Source: JAQIBY01 sp034658655 (GTDB lineage: Bacteria > Bacteroidota > Bacteroidia > Bacteroidales > ML635J-15). From it: 64,000 bases of DNA. The notes below the pieces were generated by a model. It worked only from the letters and a program-made list of their open reading frames with translations. It did not search any database and had not been told where the DNA came from. The position numbers and the translations under genes are program-made. The DNA lies in the NCBI GenBank assembly GCA_034658655.1, contig JAYEFQ010000079.1, positions 23,290-87,289 of the forward strand. The letters are read 5' to 3'. This document shows, in pieces, positions 46,894 through 56,141 of the stretch (position 1 is its first letter; each line of letters starts with the position of its first letter).

Positions 46894-47451
46894 TTATTTT
46901 TCTGAACCCCAGCGATATGCATGATTTGAGATGTTGAGTTGATCGAGAATCCGATCTGTGAAATGACTTACTAATTCATCAATACTTTGAGGCTTTGCAT
47001 AAAATGACGGTGATGCGGGAATAATTTGCGCCCCAGCAAGAATCAATTGCTCCATGTTTCTCACATGGATTAAGTTAAATGGTGTTTCTCTCGGGACAAT
47101 AATGAGTTGTTTTTTTTCTTTCAAGCATACATCAGCAGCTCGTGCGATAAGATTATCGGCTATTCCGATGGCAATTTTCGCCATAGTTCCCATGGTGCAA
47201 GGTATAATAATCATACTATCTTGCACTGATGATCCGGAGGCAAAAGGAGCATAAAAATCATTTGCTTGATATTGTTTTGAAGCAAAATTTGGCTTTATAC
47301 CAATTTCAGTTTCCCAAACTTGCTTTGCAACATCAGACATAACCACCGAAAGTGATTCAACTTGTTCTGATTGTTCCAATTTTTGGATTAGACTTTGCGC
47401 ATAAATAGCTCCACTTGCTCCAGTAATTGCTATGACAATATTTTTTTTCAT
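46894..47451 (-). CDS. ubiX: UbiX family flavin prenyltransferase
   Basis: A 185-residue flavoprotein that prenylates FMN to make the cofactor of UbiD-type decarboxylases. The signature start IVIAITGASGAIYAQSLIQK, the FMN/prenyl-phosphate site SSVQDSMIIIPCTMGTMAKIA and the C-terminal ETPFNLIHVRNM are present. It begins directly after the stop of the beta-barrel gene, with no spacing. No UbiD partner is visible here, so its client may be a menaquinone-pathway or other decarboxylase elsewhere. Confidence 0.92.
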   Translation of the reverse strand: MKKNIVIAITGASGAIYAQSLIQKLEQSEQVESLSVVMSDVAKQVWETEIGIKPNFASKQYQANDFYAPFASGSSVQDSMIIIPCTMGTMAKIAIGIADNLIARAADVCLKEKKQLIIVPRETPFNLIHVRNMEQLILAGAQIIPASPSFYAKPQSIDELVSHFTDRILDQLNISNHAYRWGSEK

Positions 47452-48093
47452 CTAAAAACGATAAGAAAATGAGAAATGCAACACATTATTATATTGCCCT
47501 CTGTCAAATAAATAGGTTTGTCCTCCGGGATGTTCGCGTACCGGAATGAAACTGTAGGAATAACGAAAAAGGAAGGCCCAATGTTCATTGAAATGATAAT
47601 TTACTCCTGCATGTAAAGAAAAATCGTATGGTTTAAATGGATCAGCCGGCTCAGCAAGTCCGCCGCCATTATCATCTTCACGGGCTTGAAGTAAATATGC
47701 CGCAGATAAACCTATTTCAGGAGTTACCAGATTATTAAAGTCCCAGTTAATTAATCCCGGGATATGGATGCCTTTTAAATTATATTGTAAACTGACAGGC
47801 ATTTCAATATATCTTAATCTAAGATTATAATACGCTTGATTTTTTTCTCCTGAATACTGACTCCCTTTTTGGATAAACAGCAATTCAATTTGATAATTAA
47901 ACTCGCTTGGCATATCACGAGTAATGAAAATACCGGCTTTAGGATTAATTTTATTATATCCTCCCCGATTATCTCCATTATATTGAGTGATTGTAGCTCC
48001 TCCTGTAATTCCGCCATAAAACCCTTGCGCTGTGAGTTTTAATGAGAAAACACTAAAGGCGAATAATATCAGTAATAGATAATGTTTTTTCAT
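47452..48093 (-). CDS. Outer-membrane beta-barrel protein (OmpA/PorT-like barrel)
   Basis: A 213-residue protein with a signal peptide ending LTAQ and a small beta-barrel: alternating strands such as YGGITGGATITQY, YIEMPVSLQYNL, YDFSLHAGVNYHF, and a terminal FSFSYRF with aromatic C-terminal residue, as needed for outer-membrane insertion. It belongs to the OMP_b-brl_2 (PF13568) or PorT-like group. A specific role is not evident. It abuts ubiX and sits within a longer minus-strand envelope cluster. Confidence 0.82.
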   Translation of the reverse strand: MKKHYLLLILFAFSVFSLKLTAQGFYGGITGGATITQYNGDNRGGYNKINPKAGIFITRDMPSEFNYQIELLFIQKGSQYSGEKNQAYYNLRLRYIEMPVSLQYNLKGIHIPGLINWDFNNLVTPEIGLSAAYLLQAREDDNGGGLAEPADPFKPYDFSLHAGVNYHFNEHWAFLFRYSYSFIPVREHPGGQTYLFDRGQYNNVLHFSFSYRF

Positions 48094-48149
48094 ATTGTGA
48101 AGATATGAAAATATCCCGAATTATTCATCTCATTTTGTGATAAGACAAG

Positions 48150-49001
48150 CTATTCTTGCACATAAGCTTCTTCAGCTTGAAGTACTTCTTTGCTATCATT
48201 ATCATAAACAAAAGCAATAATTTGTAAGTTTTCAGGATTCCAATCTGGTTTGATTTTTAGATTATACGATTTTTCAAAATCATCACCGATCGATAAATTC
48301 ACATCCGTATTCAGTTTTTCACCGAAAGCCCCATTCATACTTGCTCTAAGCACATGATTATGTTCGTAATTTTCAATTGGAGACTCATCAGCAGAATAAT
48401 CTTCTTGCCATTCAATAATGTGGGATTCTACAATATAAACAGCAATTTGCATTTGTCGCACAGCAGCAATTTCTGCTAAAACTGAAATATCTGCATAAAT
48501 TATACTATCGCTATAATCAGATTCAATTTCAATTGAAAACTCGGGGTAAAGCGATATAAAGGCAGCTGTATTTGTCGCCCAAGCTCCTGGAGCAGAAATA
48601 TCTTCAGGCGAAAAACTATTCACTACGCCAATCGGTTGCGATGTAATATTAAAATATCCAGTTGAACTCATTCCATCACCACCAAGTACTAAATTTATGC
48701 TGTCCATAAAGTTGTAATGAAAAGGCTGTGTTGTATCACTTGTAGCAGCAATCCCTAAAAAGGAACAATGTACCGCAATCGGGACAACTGCATCAGGATA
48801 CGTTAATTGTAATTGTTCAATTACACGATGTCCATCGGGGCAAAACCCGCATCGTTGTCCGGTAAAGTCAAGGATTAAACTTTTTCGCCCATTCCAAACA
48901 GTTACATTGTCTTCGTAATAGGGTTCTTCAATGGTGTCGCAGGCATAAAAAATACTACCGGCAACAAGCATAACGATTAAATATATTGCTATTTTTCTCA
49001 T
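48150..49001 (-). CDS. Omp28-related lipoprotein with thioredoxin-like fold
   Basis: A 283-residue outer-membrane lipoprotein (lipobox IFYAC, Cys21). Shortly after the signal it carries LILDFTGQRCGFCPDG, a thioredoxin-like active site with Cys51 and Cys54; this is the Omp28 family first described in Porphyromonas. The C-terminal half is a beta-sandwich with VYIVESHIIEWQEDY and LRASMNGAFGEKL. Its job is not established; a redox or adhesive role is inferred from the fold. The upstream neighbour is the DUF6029 barrel, 12 bases away, then a TlpA thioredoxin, making a coherent extracytoplasmic redox unit. Confidence 0.88.
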   Translation of the reverse strand: MRKIAIYLIVMLVAGSIFYACDTIEEPYYEDNVTVWNGRKSLILDFTGQRCGFCPDGHRVIEQLQLTYPDAVVPIAVHCSFLGIAATSDTTQPFHYNFMDSINLVLGGDGMSSTGYFNITSQPIGVVNSFSPEDISAPGAWATNTAAFISLYPEFSIEIESDYSDSIIYADISVLAEIAAVRQMQIAVYIVESHIIEWQEDYSADESPIENYEHNHVLRASMNGAFGEKLNTDVNLSIGDDFEKSYNLKIKPDWNPENLQIIAFVYDNDSKEVLQAEEAYVQE

Positions 49002-49013
49002 AAAGTTTCCGAA

Positions 49014-50660
49014 TTAAAAAGTGCTAGATATTGATAACATTAGTCCGTTAGATGCAGGTACAGTTCGACAAACACCACCGACACACATTACACCTTGTCG
49101 TTGTTTTCCATAAGATAATTGAACTCTGCTTCCTCCACTGATATATCCTAAACCTGCAGTATAATAATGATATCTTTCGTCAATATTGCTGTTTCCATAA
49201 TTCCAACTATCCATAACGGTAAAGAAAAATTTCGGAATACTAAACTCTAACAAGCCCATTGCCCAATCGCCTTTGTCATCATCGGTAAACATTCCTTGAA
49301 ATTCTCCTCTAAGGCTGGTTTTTCTGTCAAATTTATATGTGATATCAGCAATCGCAATATTTGCATGAATCATATCATGAAATTCTGATTGCATTAAAAC
49401 CTCGTTATTAAGGGTTAAATTTTGATAAGTCAGTACGAATTTCAGAGATTTTGATATTTTTTTTGTGAGCTCTAAATTAATATCCTGATAGAATAATTCA
49501 TCGCCAATGCTAAAGAATGGAGATTCATAGCCCAAGGTTCCACTTGCTCCAATAGGAATCGTATCATTAATCGGACTTCTTGGGACATTGTGTACGCGTG
49601 AGTAATTTAAGGCAACACTTGTTCCGTATTTTCCACCAAGTTTTGATTTCCTCTTAAAATTATACATAATTTCAGCTTGTGTTCCCCACTCGCCATTGGG
49701 TTGAGTTGCATACGGATAATAAGCTGCGAGGGTATAAGTATGATTTTTTGTAATTTCAGGTAAAAGATTGATATTCAAATCGGTTAATGTTGCATTTCGA
49801 TCGGAACGGAAACTCATATTATCGATCCATTTTGTTGAAACCAATACCCCTAAGCCTCTTTGGGAATAAGTTGCTGTAGCAAGAAAAGCTTGTCCGGGTT
49901 TATAAATGTATTTGTTGTCTTCTGATGGGTCATTAATTTTATATGCGTATTCTGAATTAAAATTCAACAGTCCGTATGAAAGGTTGATTCTTGCTGCGCT
50001 TGTGGCAACATTTTCTGGCAATACATAAACAGGATCTTTATCTTCTTGAAATTTACTAACAAAACTTCCTCCAACAATCACTCGAAATCGTTTTTCGTGT
50101 AGTTTTTCAAATAAATCATTAATGCTAACATCACCGTCAAATCCTCTGACAATTCCAGGTCCATAATCGAAATAATAGCGTTGTTTTCCAAGGATACCAG
50201 TAAAGTTTACACCTTGCATTGGGCTATATTTCACACGGACTCCATCAATTGAATTGTCCACTCCAAGTGCTTTTTCTTCATAGGCTCTGAGTGCAAGCCC
50301 ATTTCCGAATTGCTCATAGAAATTTCCAGCAGTAATTTCAAATCCATCGCTTGAAAATTGTGCCCAGCGGTGAGGAATTCCTAAGCCGTCATTTCGTCCG
50401 TCTTCTCCAGGGAATCCGGCAAGGGTATTTAAATACGCTTCATATCTTAAACCGGCAGAGAAATTACCTTTGGTGTAAGAAAAATTTGCGTACGAGTTCA
50501 TTAAAAGCAACTCATCCGGTGATACGGCATTAATCGTGCTATCGCTTAAATAATATTGGAAATCTCCTTGAAAATTTCCGGTAAATCGACCATCTTGTGC
50601 AAGTGCATTCAGCGAAAGCAATATCAACAAGACAGGTAAATACCTGATAATTGTTTTCAT
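49014..50660 (-). CDS. DUF6029 family outer-membrane protein
   Basis: A 548-residue protein starting at the ATG at 50660; a TTG two codons upstream is also open. The signal peptide ends ALAQ. The body is a long series of amphipathic strands ending GLMLSISSTF, consistent with a large outer-membrane barrel. The opening GRFTGNFQGDFQYYLSD and ITAGNFYEQFGNGLALRAYEE match DUF6029 proteins of Bacteroidota. A cysteine pair (VMCVGGVC) lies near the C-terminus. Function is unknown. It is consistently placed here beside Omp28 and TlpA. Confidence 0.83.
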   Translation of the reverse strand: MKTIIRYLPVLLILLSLNALAQDGRFTGNFQGDFQYYLSDSTINAVSPDELLLMNSYANFSYTKGNFSAGLRYEAYLNTLAGFPGEDGRNDGLGIPHRWAQFSSDGFEITAGNFYEQFGNGLALRAYEEKALGVDNSIDGVRVKYSPMQGVNFTGILGKQRYYFDYGPGIVRGFDGDVSINDLFEKLHEKRFRVIVGGSFVSKFQEDKDPVYVLPENVATSAARINLSYGLLNFNSEYAYKINDPSEDNKYIYKPGQAFLATATYSQRGLGVLVSTKWIDNMSFRSDRNATLTDLNINLLPEITKNHTYTLAAYYPYATQPNGEWGTQAEIMYNFKRKSKLGGKYGTSVALNYSRVHNVPRSPINDTIPIGASGTLGYESPFFSIGDELFYQDINLELTKKISKSLKFVLTYQNLTLNNEVLMQSEFHDMIHANIAIADITYKFDRKTSLRGEFQGMFTDDDKGDWAMGLLEFSIPKFFFTVMDSWNYGNSNIDERYHYYTAGLGYISGGSRVQLSYGKQRQGVMCVGGVCRTVPASNGLMLSISSTF

Positions 50661-50689
50661 TTTCAACTAATCTTTCTGTACATGAAATT

Positions 50690-51190
50690 TTATTCTTCTT
50701 CTGCCAGTTTCAGCAGTTCTTCGTAAACCTTTTCTTCATCACCATCCATAAATGCAGTATGCTGCCATACAACATTTCCTTCAGCATCAAGTATAAAAGT
50801 GTGAGGTACATTGATCACATTCATTGCACGTTTTAGGTCAGAATTTGTGTCAATAAACACATCAAAATCCCATGCCTTTCCATTTACAAAAGGAGCAACG
50901 CGGCTTACGCTTCGTGCATTATCAATAGAAATAAGAATAATTTTCACGTCGGTTTCATCTTCCCAATCTGGATAAAGCTCATTATAGGTGCTTAGCTCCT
51001 TAACACATGGCTTACAGTATGTTGCCCAAAAACAAAGTAAAATCGGACCATCATTTTCGTTAACAATCACATCAGTTGATTGTACGGTTTGTTGGTCGAG
51101 CGTTTTGAGTTGAACCGAGGGAATTTCTTGTGCAGAAACCGTCCCAATCATTGTAAAGAAGCTAAGTAATAAAATTAATTGTTTCATCAT
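50690..51190 (-). CDS. TlpA family thioredoxin-like protein
   Basis: A 166-residue exported thioredoxin starting at one of two adjacent ATGs (51190 or 51187), with a signal peptide ending VSAQ. The redox site is WATYCKPC (Cys59, Cys62), and the cis-proline loop is NVPHTFILDAEGN. TlpA proteins reduce disulfides in the periplasm, for example during cytochrome or outer-membrane protein maturation. It is the first gene of the minus-strand run with DUF6029 and Omp28, and lies downstream of the terminator of the amber-interrupted T9SS gene. Confidence 0.93.
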   Translation of the reverse strand: MMKQLILLLSFFTMIGTVSAQEIPSVQLKTLDQQTVQSTDVIVNENDGPILLCFWATYCKPCVKELSTYNELYPDWEDETDVKIILISIDNARSVSRVAPFVNGKAWDFDVFIDTNSDLKRAMNVINVPHTFILDAEGNVVWQHTAFMDGDEEKVYEELLKLAEEE

Positions 51191-51236
51191 TTCAAATTTT
51201 TGTTTCACTAAGCATTTCAAATATTGCACCAAAAGT

Positions 51237-51271
51237 AAAAAAAAAGCCTGACAGAATCGTCAGGCTTTTTT
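51237..51271. terminator. Strong terminator between the T9SS pseudogene and the TlpA gene
   Basis: AAAAAAGCCTGAC pairs perfectly with GTCAGGCTTTTTT around a six-base loop. It terminates the minus-strand T9SS gene, whose stop is at 51279. Confidence 0.93.
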
Positions 51272-51278
51272 AAAAGAC

Positions 51279-53723
51279 TTATTTTGAAAGTAATATTTTA
51301 GATGTTGACACGATGTCATTGTGAATGATTTTCACAATATAAGTACCATTCGGAAAATCAGACAAATTAAGTTCTTTAGCATCATCATCAATATTTGATG
51401 AAGCAACAATCTGTCCAAGTTGATTGATAATTTGAATTTGTGCCCCTTCGGCATTATCTATTTTCAAAATTCCAGAATTTGGATTTGGATAAATGCGGAA
51501 TTGATTGGCGGCATAATTTTCAACATCAGTACCGGTAACAGTAATCGTATTGGATTGAGATTCACAATTATTATCAAAAGTAACAATTATGTAATAATCA
51601 CCATCAACAGTACAGGAATAACTTGCTTCAGTTGCTCCGTCAATTACATCATCATCAAGATACCACTGGATATTGCCAGTTGCATCAGTAGAAAGGTCAA
51701 ATCCAACTTGAGTAATCGTCGCTTCAGGAACTTCAAGTACAGTAACATCAAAAGTTGTACTTTCTTCACAATCGGTATCTATTGCCATATAATATGTTAC
51801 AGTCGTAGTTCCTGCAGTTTGATTATCTACACTTGTTGGGTCAAAAACACCAGCACCTGTTGGGAAAACAATTGGTTCTCCTTCACATACCGTAATATTC
51901 TCTGGTTCGATATCAATTACATTATCGTAAACAGTAACCGTAAAATCACATGTATTTACGCAACTCTCTGGAGAACTTGCAGTGGTGTAATTAATATTAG
52001 TTGTTCCACCAACAGCATTATCTACAGTCGCAGGCTCAAATGAACCAGCACCAACTGGTAATTCGATTGTTTCACCCAAACAATATTCTTGATCTTCACA
52101 AGTGATATCAACATCTGGAAGTGCAAAAACAGTAACATCAAAAGTAGTACTTCCTTCACAAGTCATTCCTTCATTAATTGTATATGTAACTGTGGTTGTC
52201 CCAACAACAGAATTATCTATTGTTTCTGGTGAAAATATACCATTACCCGCAGGTAGATTGATTGTTTCTCCTTGACAAACAAAAATATCATCACCAGCAA
52301 TGTCAATTGTATTATCAACCACATTCACAATAAAGCTTGAATACGCTTCACATTCTGTTGCTTCATTAATCAAATAATTAACGGTTGTTTGTCCGACAGT
52401 CATATTGTCGATATCAGCAGGCAATAAAGAAAACTCTCCAGGATAATCCATATCCCAATCAATAGTTTCCCCAACACAAACATTTACATCATCAAATTCA
52501 GGAACTTGTGCATCAATATCCACTGATTCTGAATTACCAAAGCTTCCACCTGAACCAACTTCATTTCCATCAACAGAAATTGTATATGAACCATTTCCAT
52601 AACTACAACAAATTCCATCGCCGTATGCATCGTAAATCGTAAAAGTATAACAGCTAGTGCTAAGGATGCAAAATGTTTCAACATAATTTCCCGAATTGTC
52701 ATATTCTGGCGATGATGCAATCGTAAACCCCGTAGTGTTATCAACGATATCCCAACTTGTTTCTTGAGGATAATTATCTGTGGTTAAATCAACTGTTAAT
52801 TCACTATCTCCAGAAATAATTGCTCCTTCTTTTGTGTTATTACTCAAATCTTCATCTTCAGGCCAAATAACACTTGCCTCAATTGCATAAGATGCAATTA
52901 CAGAAAAATCTTCAGTTGCAGTAAATGTATATGTATATGTTTCCATTGGAGCAATTGGACCAGCCACTGTTTCAGTAATTGTCGTAGCACCTTCAAGTGT
53001 GTATGATACCTCAATATCTGATACATTATCAGTACCAATATTAGTCAATTCAACAATAACACTTTCTTCGGTTCCCAACGCACAACCTGTTACACTATTC
53101 GTTGAAGAAATACTCGTTAATTCAATATCATTATTTTCAGTTGGACAACTTCCTATTGTATTATAAACAGCCGCAGCACTTGTCCACGCTTCTCCTGTTA
53201 CATCTTTATAATAACCAGAAGGACATGCCATAAATACTGATGGAACTCCGCCTCCATATAACTCACCAAAATAATTTGACATGCTTGAGTTATCAATAAT
53301 AGGCACAGGGAAGATACCTCCATTTGTCCAATCACCTTGAGTTGAAGAAGTATTTCCCTCAATATCATCTATTCCGGTACTACTATCAATTTCAGCCCAC
53401 AATATAACAAGTTCATCTGTTCCACCAGGACCATAATTTTCATACAAATCTTCAAAAACACCAGACTAATGTAGTGTCCAACACGGACCACACCAAGTAG
53501 CTGATAAATCCACAATAACATATTTCCCAGCATCAAGATAAGATTGCAGATGGTGTTCAACATCGTCAATATCTGTTACTGTAAAATCAATAGTGGGCGC
53601 CCATTCAGTCATAGTTGCCTTGCTTTGTACAGATTCCTGACAAATTAATGACGATTTTTTCGACTGTCCAAATGCAATCAATGTAAACAGCATTAGACCA
53701 ATTAAAGGTAAAAGTTTTTTCAT
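51279..53723 (-). pseudogene. Thioredoxin-Ig module T9SS protein interrupted by an in-frame TAG
   Basis: Reading from 53723, a signal peptide (ending AFGQ) is followed by a thioredoxin domain with WCGPCW (Cys78, Cys81). At codon 86, TAG (plus-strand CTA at 53466-53468) interrupts directly after WTLH. Beyond it the same frame stays open for 728 more codons without another stop. Downstream are a WAEID segment, a cysteine-rich loop (TIYDAYGDGICCSYGNG), about four tandem Ig-like modules of 80-90 residues that repeat GTTTVTY and TTFDVTV, and a T9SS sorting domain (FRIYPNPNSGILKIDN). Homologues usually read WCGPCW followed by H and a polar residue, and CAG to TAG would be a single change. It may be a recent nonsense mutation or a sequencing error; readthrough is less likely. 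Confidence 0.85.
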
Positions 53724-53950
53724 AATAATTTTTCTTAAAATTTCAAATGAGATTAATATTTAACAATAATAACACAATTTTTTATAAGAAAACGAAAAAC
53801 AAAGGCGTAATGCTTGTTATTATAGTAACAATCACATTAAGAATAAAAAATTAGACAATATTCCCATAAATAATGAAAAAATATTTTTTTTTATCTTGAA
53901 CCCAAAATCCGCAAGTAAATTTATTTTATTTTCTGAATAAAAATTATCAT

Positions 53951-53958
53951 TATATTTG
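53951..53958 (+). promoter_or_regulatory. TAnnTTTG minus-7 box upstream of the gene at 53988
   Basis: TATATTTG is an exact minus-7 consensus 29 bases before the ATG. No TTTG box is found at the expected upstream distance. Confidence 0.45.
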
Positions 53959-53987
53959 CAATATTAATAATCTTAAAAACACATATA

Positions 53988-54710
53988 ATGAAAAAAAATT
54001 ATTTAGTTTTATTGAGTTTGATTTTTGCAGGAATGCTCAATGCACAAAGTTTACAAATATTGACATTAAACGATGTTGATGTTAGCGGAACAGAACAAAA
54101 CTATACAGGAGATATTGAAGAAAACATAAATACAATTATTGAACATTTTAAAATTAAAAATAATAGTTCTTCGAATATTGATGTTACTGTAAAAAAGCAT
54201 TACATCTCCATTTTACCTGAAACTTCCAATGATTTTTGTTGGGCAGGTCAGTGTTTACCACCATCAACGATGCAATCAAATATTTTGATTGTCCCGGCAG
54301 GAACGACAGAAGAACCTTTTGATATTCATTATCATTGCCAAGGGATTGAAGGCACTAGTACTGTCCAATATGTTGCGTTTGACAAATCAAATCCTAATGA
54401 CTCTGTCTATTTTACTGTAAATTTTACCGCTGAAGTTAATGCTATAGAAAATGTAAATAGAACGGTTTTAGTCAGCAATGTTTATCCTAACCCTGCAAAT
54501 AATATTGCAAAATTAGATTTCAACCTACAAGCCAATCAAAAATTGCAATGTGATGTTTATGACATACTTGGCAAACTTGTTTACAACGAATCAGTATCTG
54601 GACAAGGTGCAATTGAAATTCCGGTAAGAAAATTACCACAAGGAACGTATTTCTGCCGCCTGATTTTAGATGGCAAATTGGTTGAAACACAGAAATTAAT
54701 GATACAATAA
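53988..54710 (+). CDS. Small T9SS-secreted protein
   Basis: A 240-residue exported protein. A signal peptide ends near LNAQ (about residue 20). The middle is a beta-sandwich with ILIVPAGTTEEPFDIHY and a pair of cysteines around FCWAGQC. The last 75 residues are a type A T9SS sorting domain (NVYPNPANNIAKLDF, then GTYFCRLILDGKLVETQKLMIQ). No catalytic motif is visible; a surface or extracellular binding role is the best guess. It is divergent from the T9SS pseudogene across 264 bases. Confidence 0.85.
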   Translation: MKKNYLVLLSLIFAGMLNAQSLQILTLNDVDVSGTEQNYTGDIEENINTIIEHFKIKNNSSSNIDVTVKKHYISILPETSNDFCWAGQCLPPSTMQSNILIVPAGTTEEPFDIHYHCQGIEGTSTVQYVAFDKSNPNDSVYFTVNFTAEVNAIENVNRTVLVSNVYPNPANNIAKLDFNLQANQKLQCDVYDILGKLVYNESVSGQGAIEIPVRKLPQGTYFCRLILDGKLVETQKLMIQ

Positions 54711-54719
54711 TAAATTCAT

Positions 54720-54739
54720 CCCGTTTCGGCGGGCTTTTT
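54720..54739 (+). terminator. Short hairpin terminator after the gene at 53988
   Basis: CCCG pairs with CGGG around a six-base loop and is followed by CTTTTT. It is short but well placed just before the next start codon. Confidence 0.55.
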
Positions 54740-54741
54740 CT

Positions 54742-55104
54742 ATGAATTCCAAAGAATTTGGAAATCTTGGTGAAGAAATGGCACGTGACTTTCTTGCTTC
54801 ACGTGGTTATAAAATTCTTGACAAAAATTGGCTGTTCAAAAAAAAAGAATTAGACTTAGTGGTAATGTGTGATGAATACCTTGTATTTGTTGAGGTAAAA
54901 ACCCGAATGGATACTACATTAGAAGATCCAACCCGGGCAATTACAAAGGCAAAAAAACGAAATTTAATTGAAGCTGCGAATGCTTACATTCGTGAATATG
55001 ATATTGATTTAGAAGCACGCTTTGATGTGATTACCGTACTTTTGGATAAACATGGTGCGCCAACATTACAGCATTATGAATCTGCGATTCTCCCTGAATT
55101 ATGA
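54742..55104 (+). CDS. YraN family protein (UPF0102)
   Basis: A 120-residue protein with the predicted nuclease-like fold of the YraN/UPF0102 family: GEEMARDFLASRGYKILDKNW, then ELDLVVMCDEYLVFVEVKTR, where the Asp and ExK residues resemble the restriction-endonuclease-like core. The biological role is not settled. Its stop overlaps the start of the following dehydratase by four bases (ATGA), so the two are translationally coupled. Confidence 0.93.
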   Translation: MNSKEFGNLGEEMARDFLASRGYKILDKNWLFKKKELDLVVMCDEYLVFVEVKTRMDTTLEDPTRAITKAKKRNLIEAANAYIREYDIDLEARFDVITVLLDKHGAPTLQHYESAILPEL

Positions 55105-56048
55105 TACAAATTCCTGATTTTTCTGATATTGAAAATGCATCAAAACAAATTGCTCAATTCGTGCATAAAACCCCCGTTTTAAGCTCCAATTTAATCAATG
55201 AAATAGCAGGCTGTAATATTGTTTTTAAGTGTGAGAATTTTCAAAAAGTTGGAGCGTTTAAATTTCGTGGAGCCACAAATGCGATCCAAAACTTATCTAA
55301 AAAAGAATTAGCAAAGGGCGTTTGCACCCATTCATCAGGAAACCATGCGCAGGCATTAAGTTTAGCAGCAAAACAAGCGGGTATCCCTGCATATATTGTT
55401 ATGCCCAATAATGCACCGCAAGTTAAAATTGATGCTGTGCGAAATTATAATGCAGAAATTTTCTTTTGTGAACCTACACTCGAAGCGAGAGAAAGAAAAC
55501 TAAATGAAATTCAAAAAATAACAGGCGCAAGCTTTATTCATCCTTATAATAATTTTCATGTGATTGCCGGACAAGGAACTGCGGCAAAAGAATTGCTTGA
55601 GGATGTATCCGATTTAGATGCAATTATTGCTCCTGTAGGTGGAGGTGGTTTAATGAGTGGAACCGCTATCACAACAAAATCAATTTACCCGGCAATACGG
55701 ATTTATGGTGCAGAACCAAAAGCCGCCGATGATGCCAAACGCTCTTTAGATGCTGGAAAACTTATTCCATCCCTATCGCCAAAAACTATGGCAGATGGCC
55801 TATTAACCTCACTTTCTGATGGCACTTTTCATGTCTTGAATACACATTTAAATGATATCTTAACTTGTAGCGAAAAATCAATTGTTTTAGCAATGCAATA
55901 TTTGTATGAACGCATGAAAATTGTTGTAGAACCGAGCGGAGCTGTGCCATTAGCTTGCATTTTAGAAAATTCTACTTTATTTAAAAATCAGCGAATTGGA
56001 ATTATAATTTCTGGGGGAAATGTTGATGTACAACGTTTACCATTTTGA
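55101..56048 (+). CDS. PLP-dependent threonine/serine dehydratase or serine racemase
   Basis: A 315-residue fold-type II PLP enzyme. The lysine that binds PLP is in FQKVGAFKFRGA, the phosphate-binding glycine loop is APVGGGGLMSG, and THSSGNHAQALSLAA is the substrate asparagine loop. It ends without the C-terminal ACT-like regulatory domain of biosynthetic IlvA, so it is the short catabolic or racemase form that deaminates threonine or serine, or racemises serine. The choice cannot be made here. It is coupled to yraN by an ATGA overlap. Confidence 0.92.
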   Translation: MIQIPDFSDIENASKQIAQFVHKTPVLSSNLINEIAGCNIVFKCENFQKVGAFKFRGATNAIQNLSKKELAKGVCTHSSGNHAQALSLAAKQAGIPAYIVMPNNAPQVKIDAVRNYNAEIFFCEPTLEARERKLNEIQKITGASFIHPYNNFHVIAGQGTAAKELLEDVSDLDAIIAPVGGGGLMSGTAITTKSIYPAIRIYGAEPKAADDAKRSLDAGKLIPSLSPKTMADGLLTSLSDGTFHVLNTHLNDILTCSEKSIVLAMQYLYERMKIVVEPSGAVPLACILENSTLFKNQRIGIIISGGNVDVQRLPF

Positions 56049-56086
56049 TTATTTATTCTGTTTTATCGGAGAATTATAAAATAAAA

Positions 56087-56116
56087 TTTGTTGTTTAAAA
56101 AAAAATCATATCTTTG
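56087..56116 (+). promoter_or_regulatory. Bacteroidota-type promoter for the gene at 56142
   Basis: TTTG at 56087-56090 and an exact TAnnTTTG (TATCTTTG) at 56109-56116 are separated by 18 bases; the ATG follows 25 bases later. Confidence 0.75.
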
Positions 56117-56141
56117 ACTTAGAAACCAATTTTTTATAGTT

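Noticed and set aside
51420..52043. A 207-codon plus-strand frame opposite the T9SS pseudogene
   Set aside because: It mirrors the repetitive Ig modules on the other strand and has a low-complexity, isoleucine/asparagine-rich sequence.
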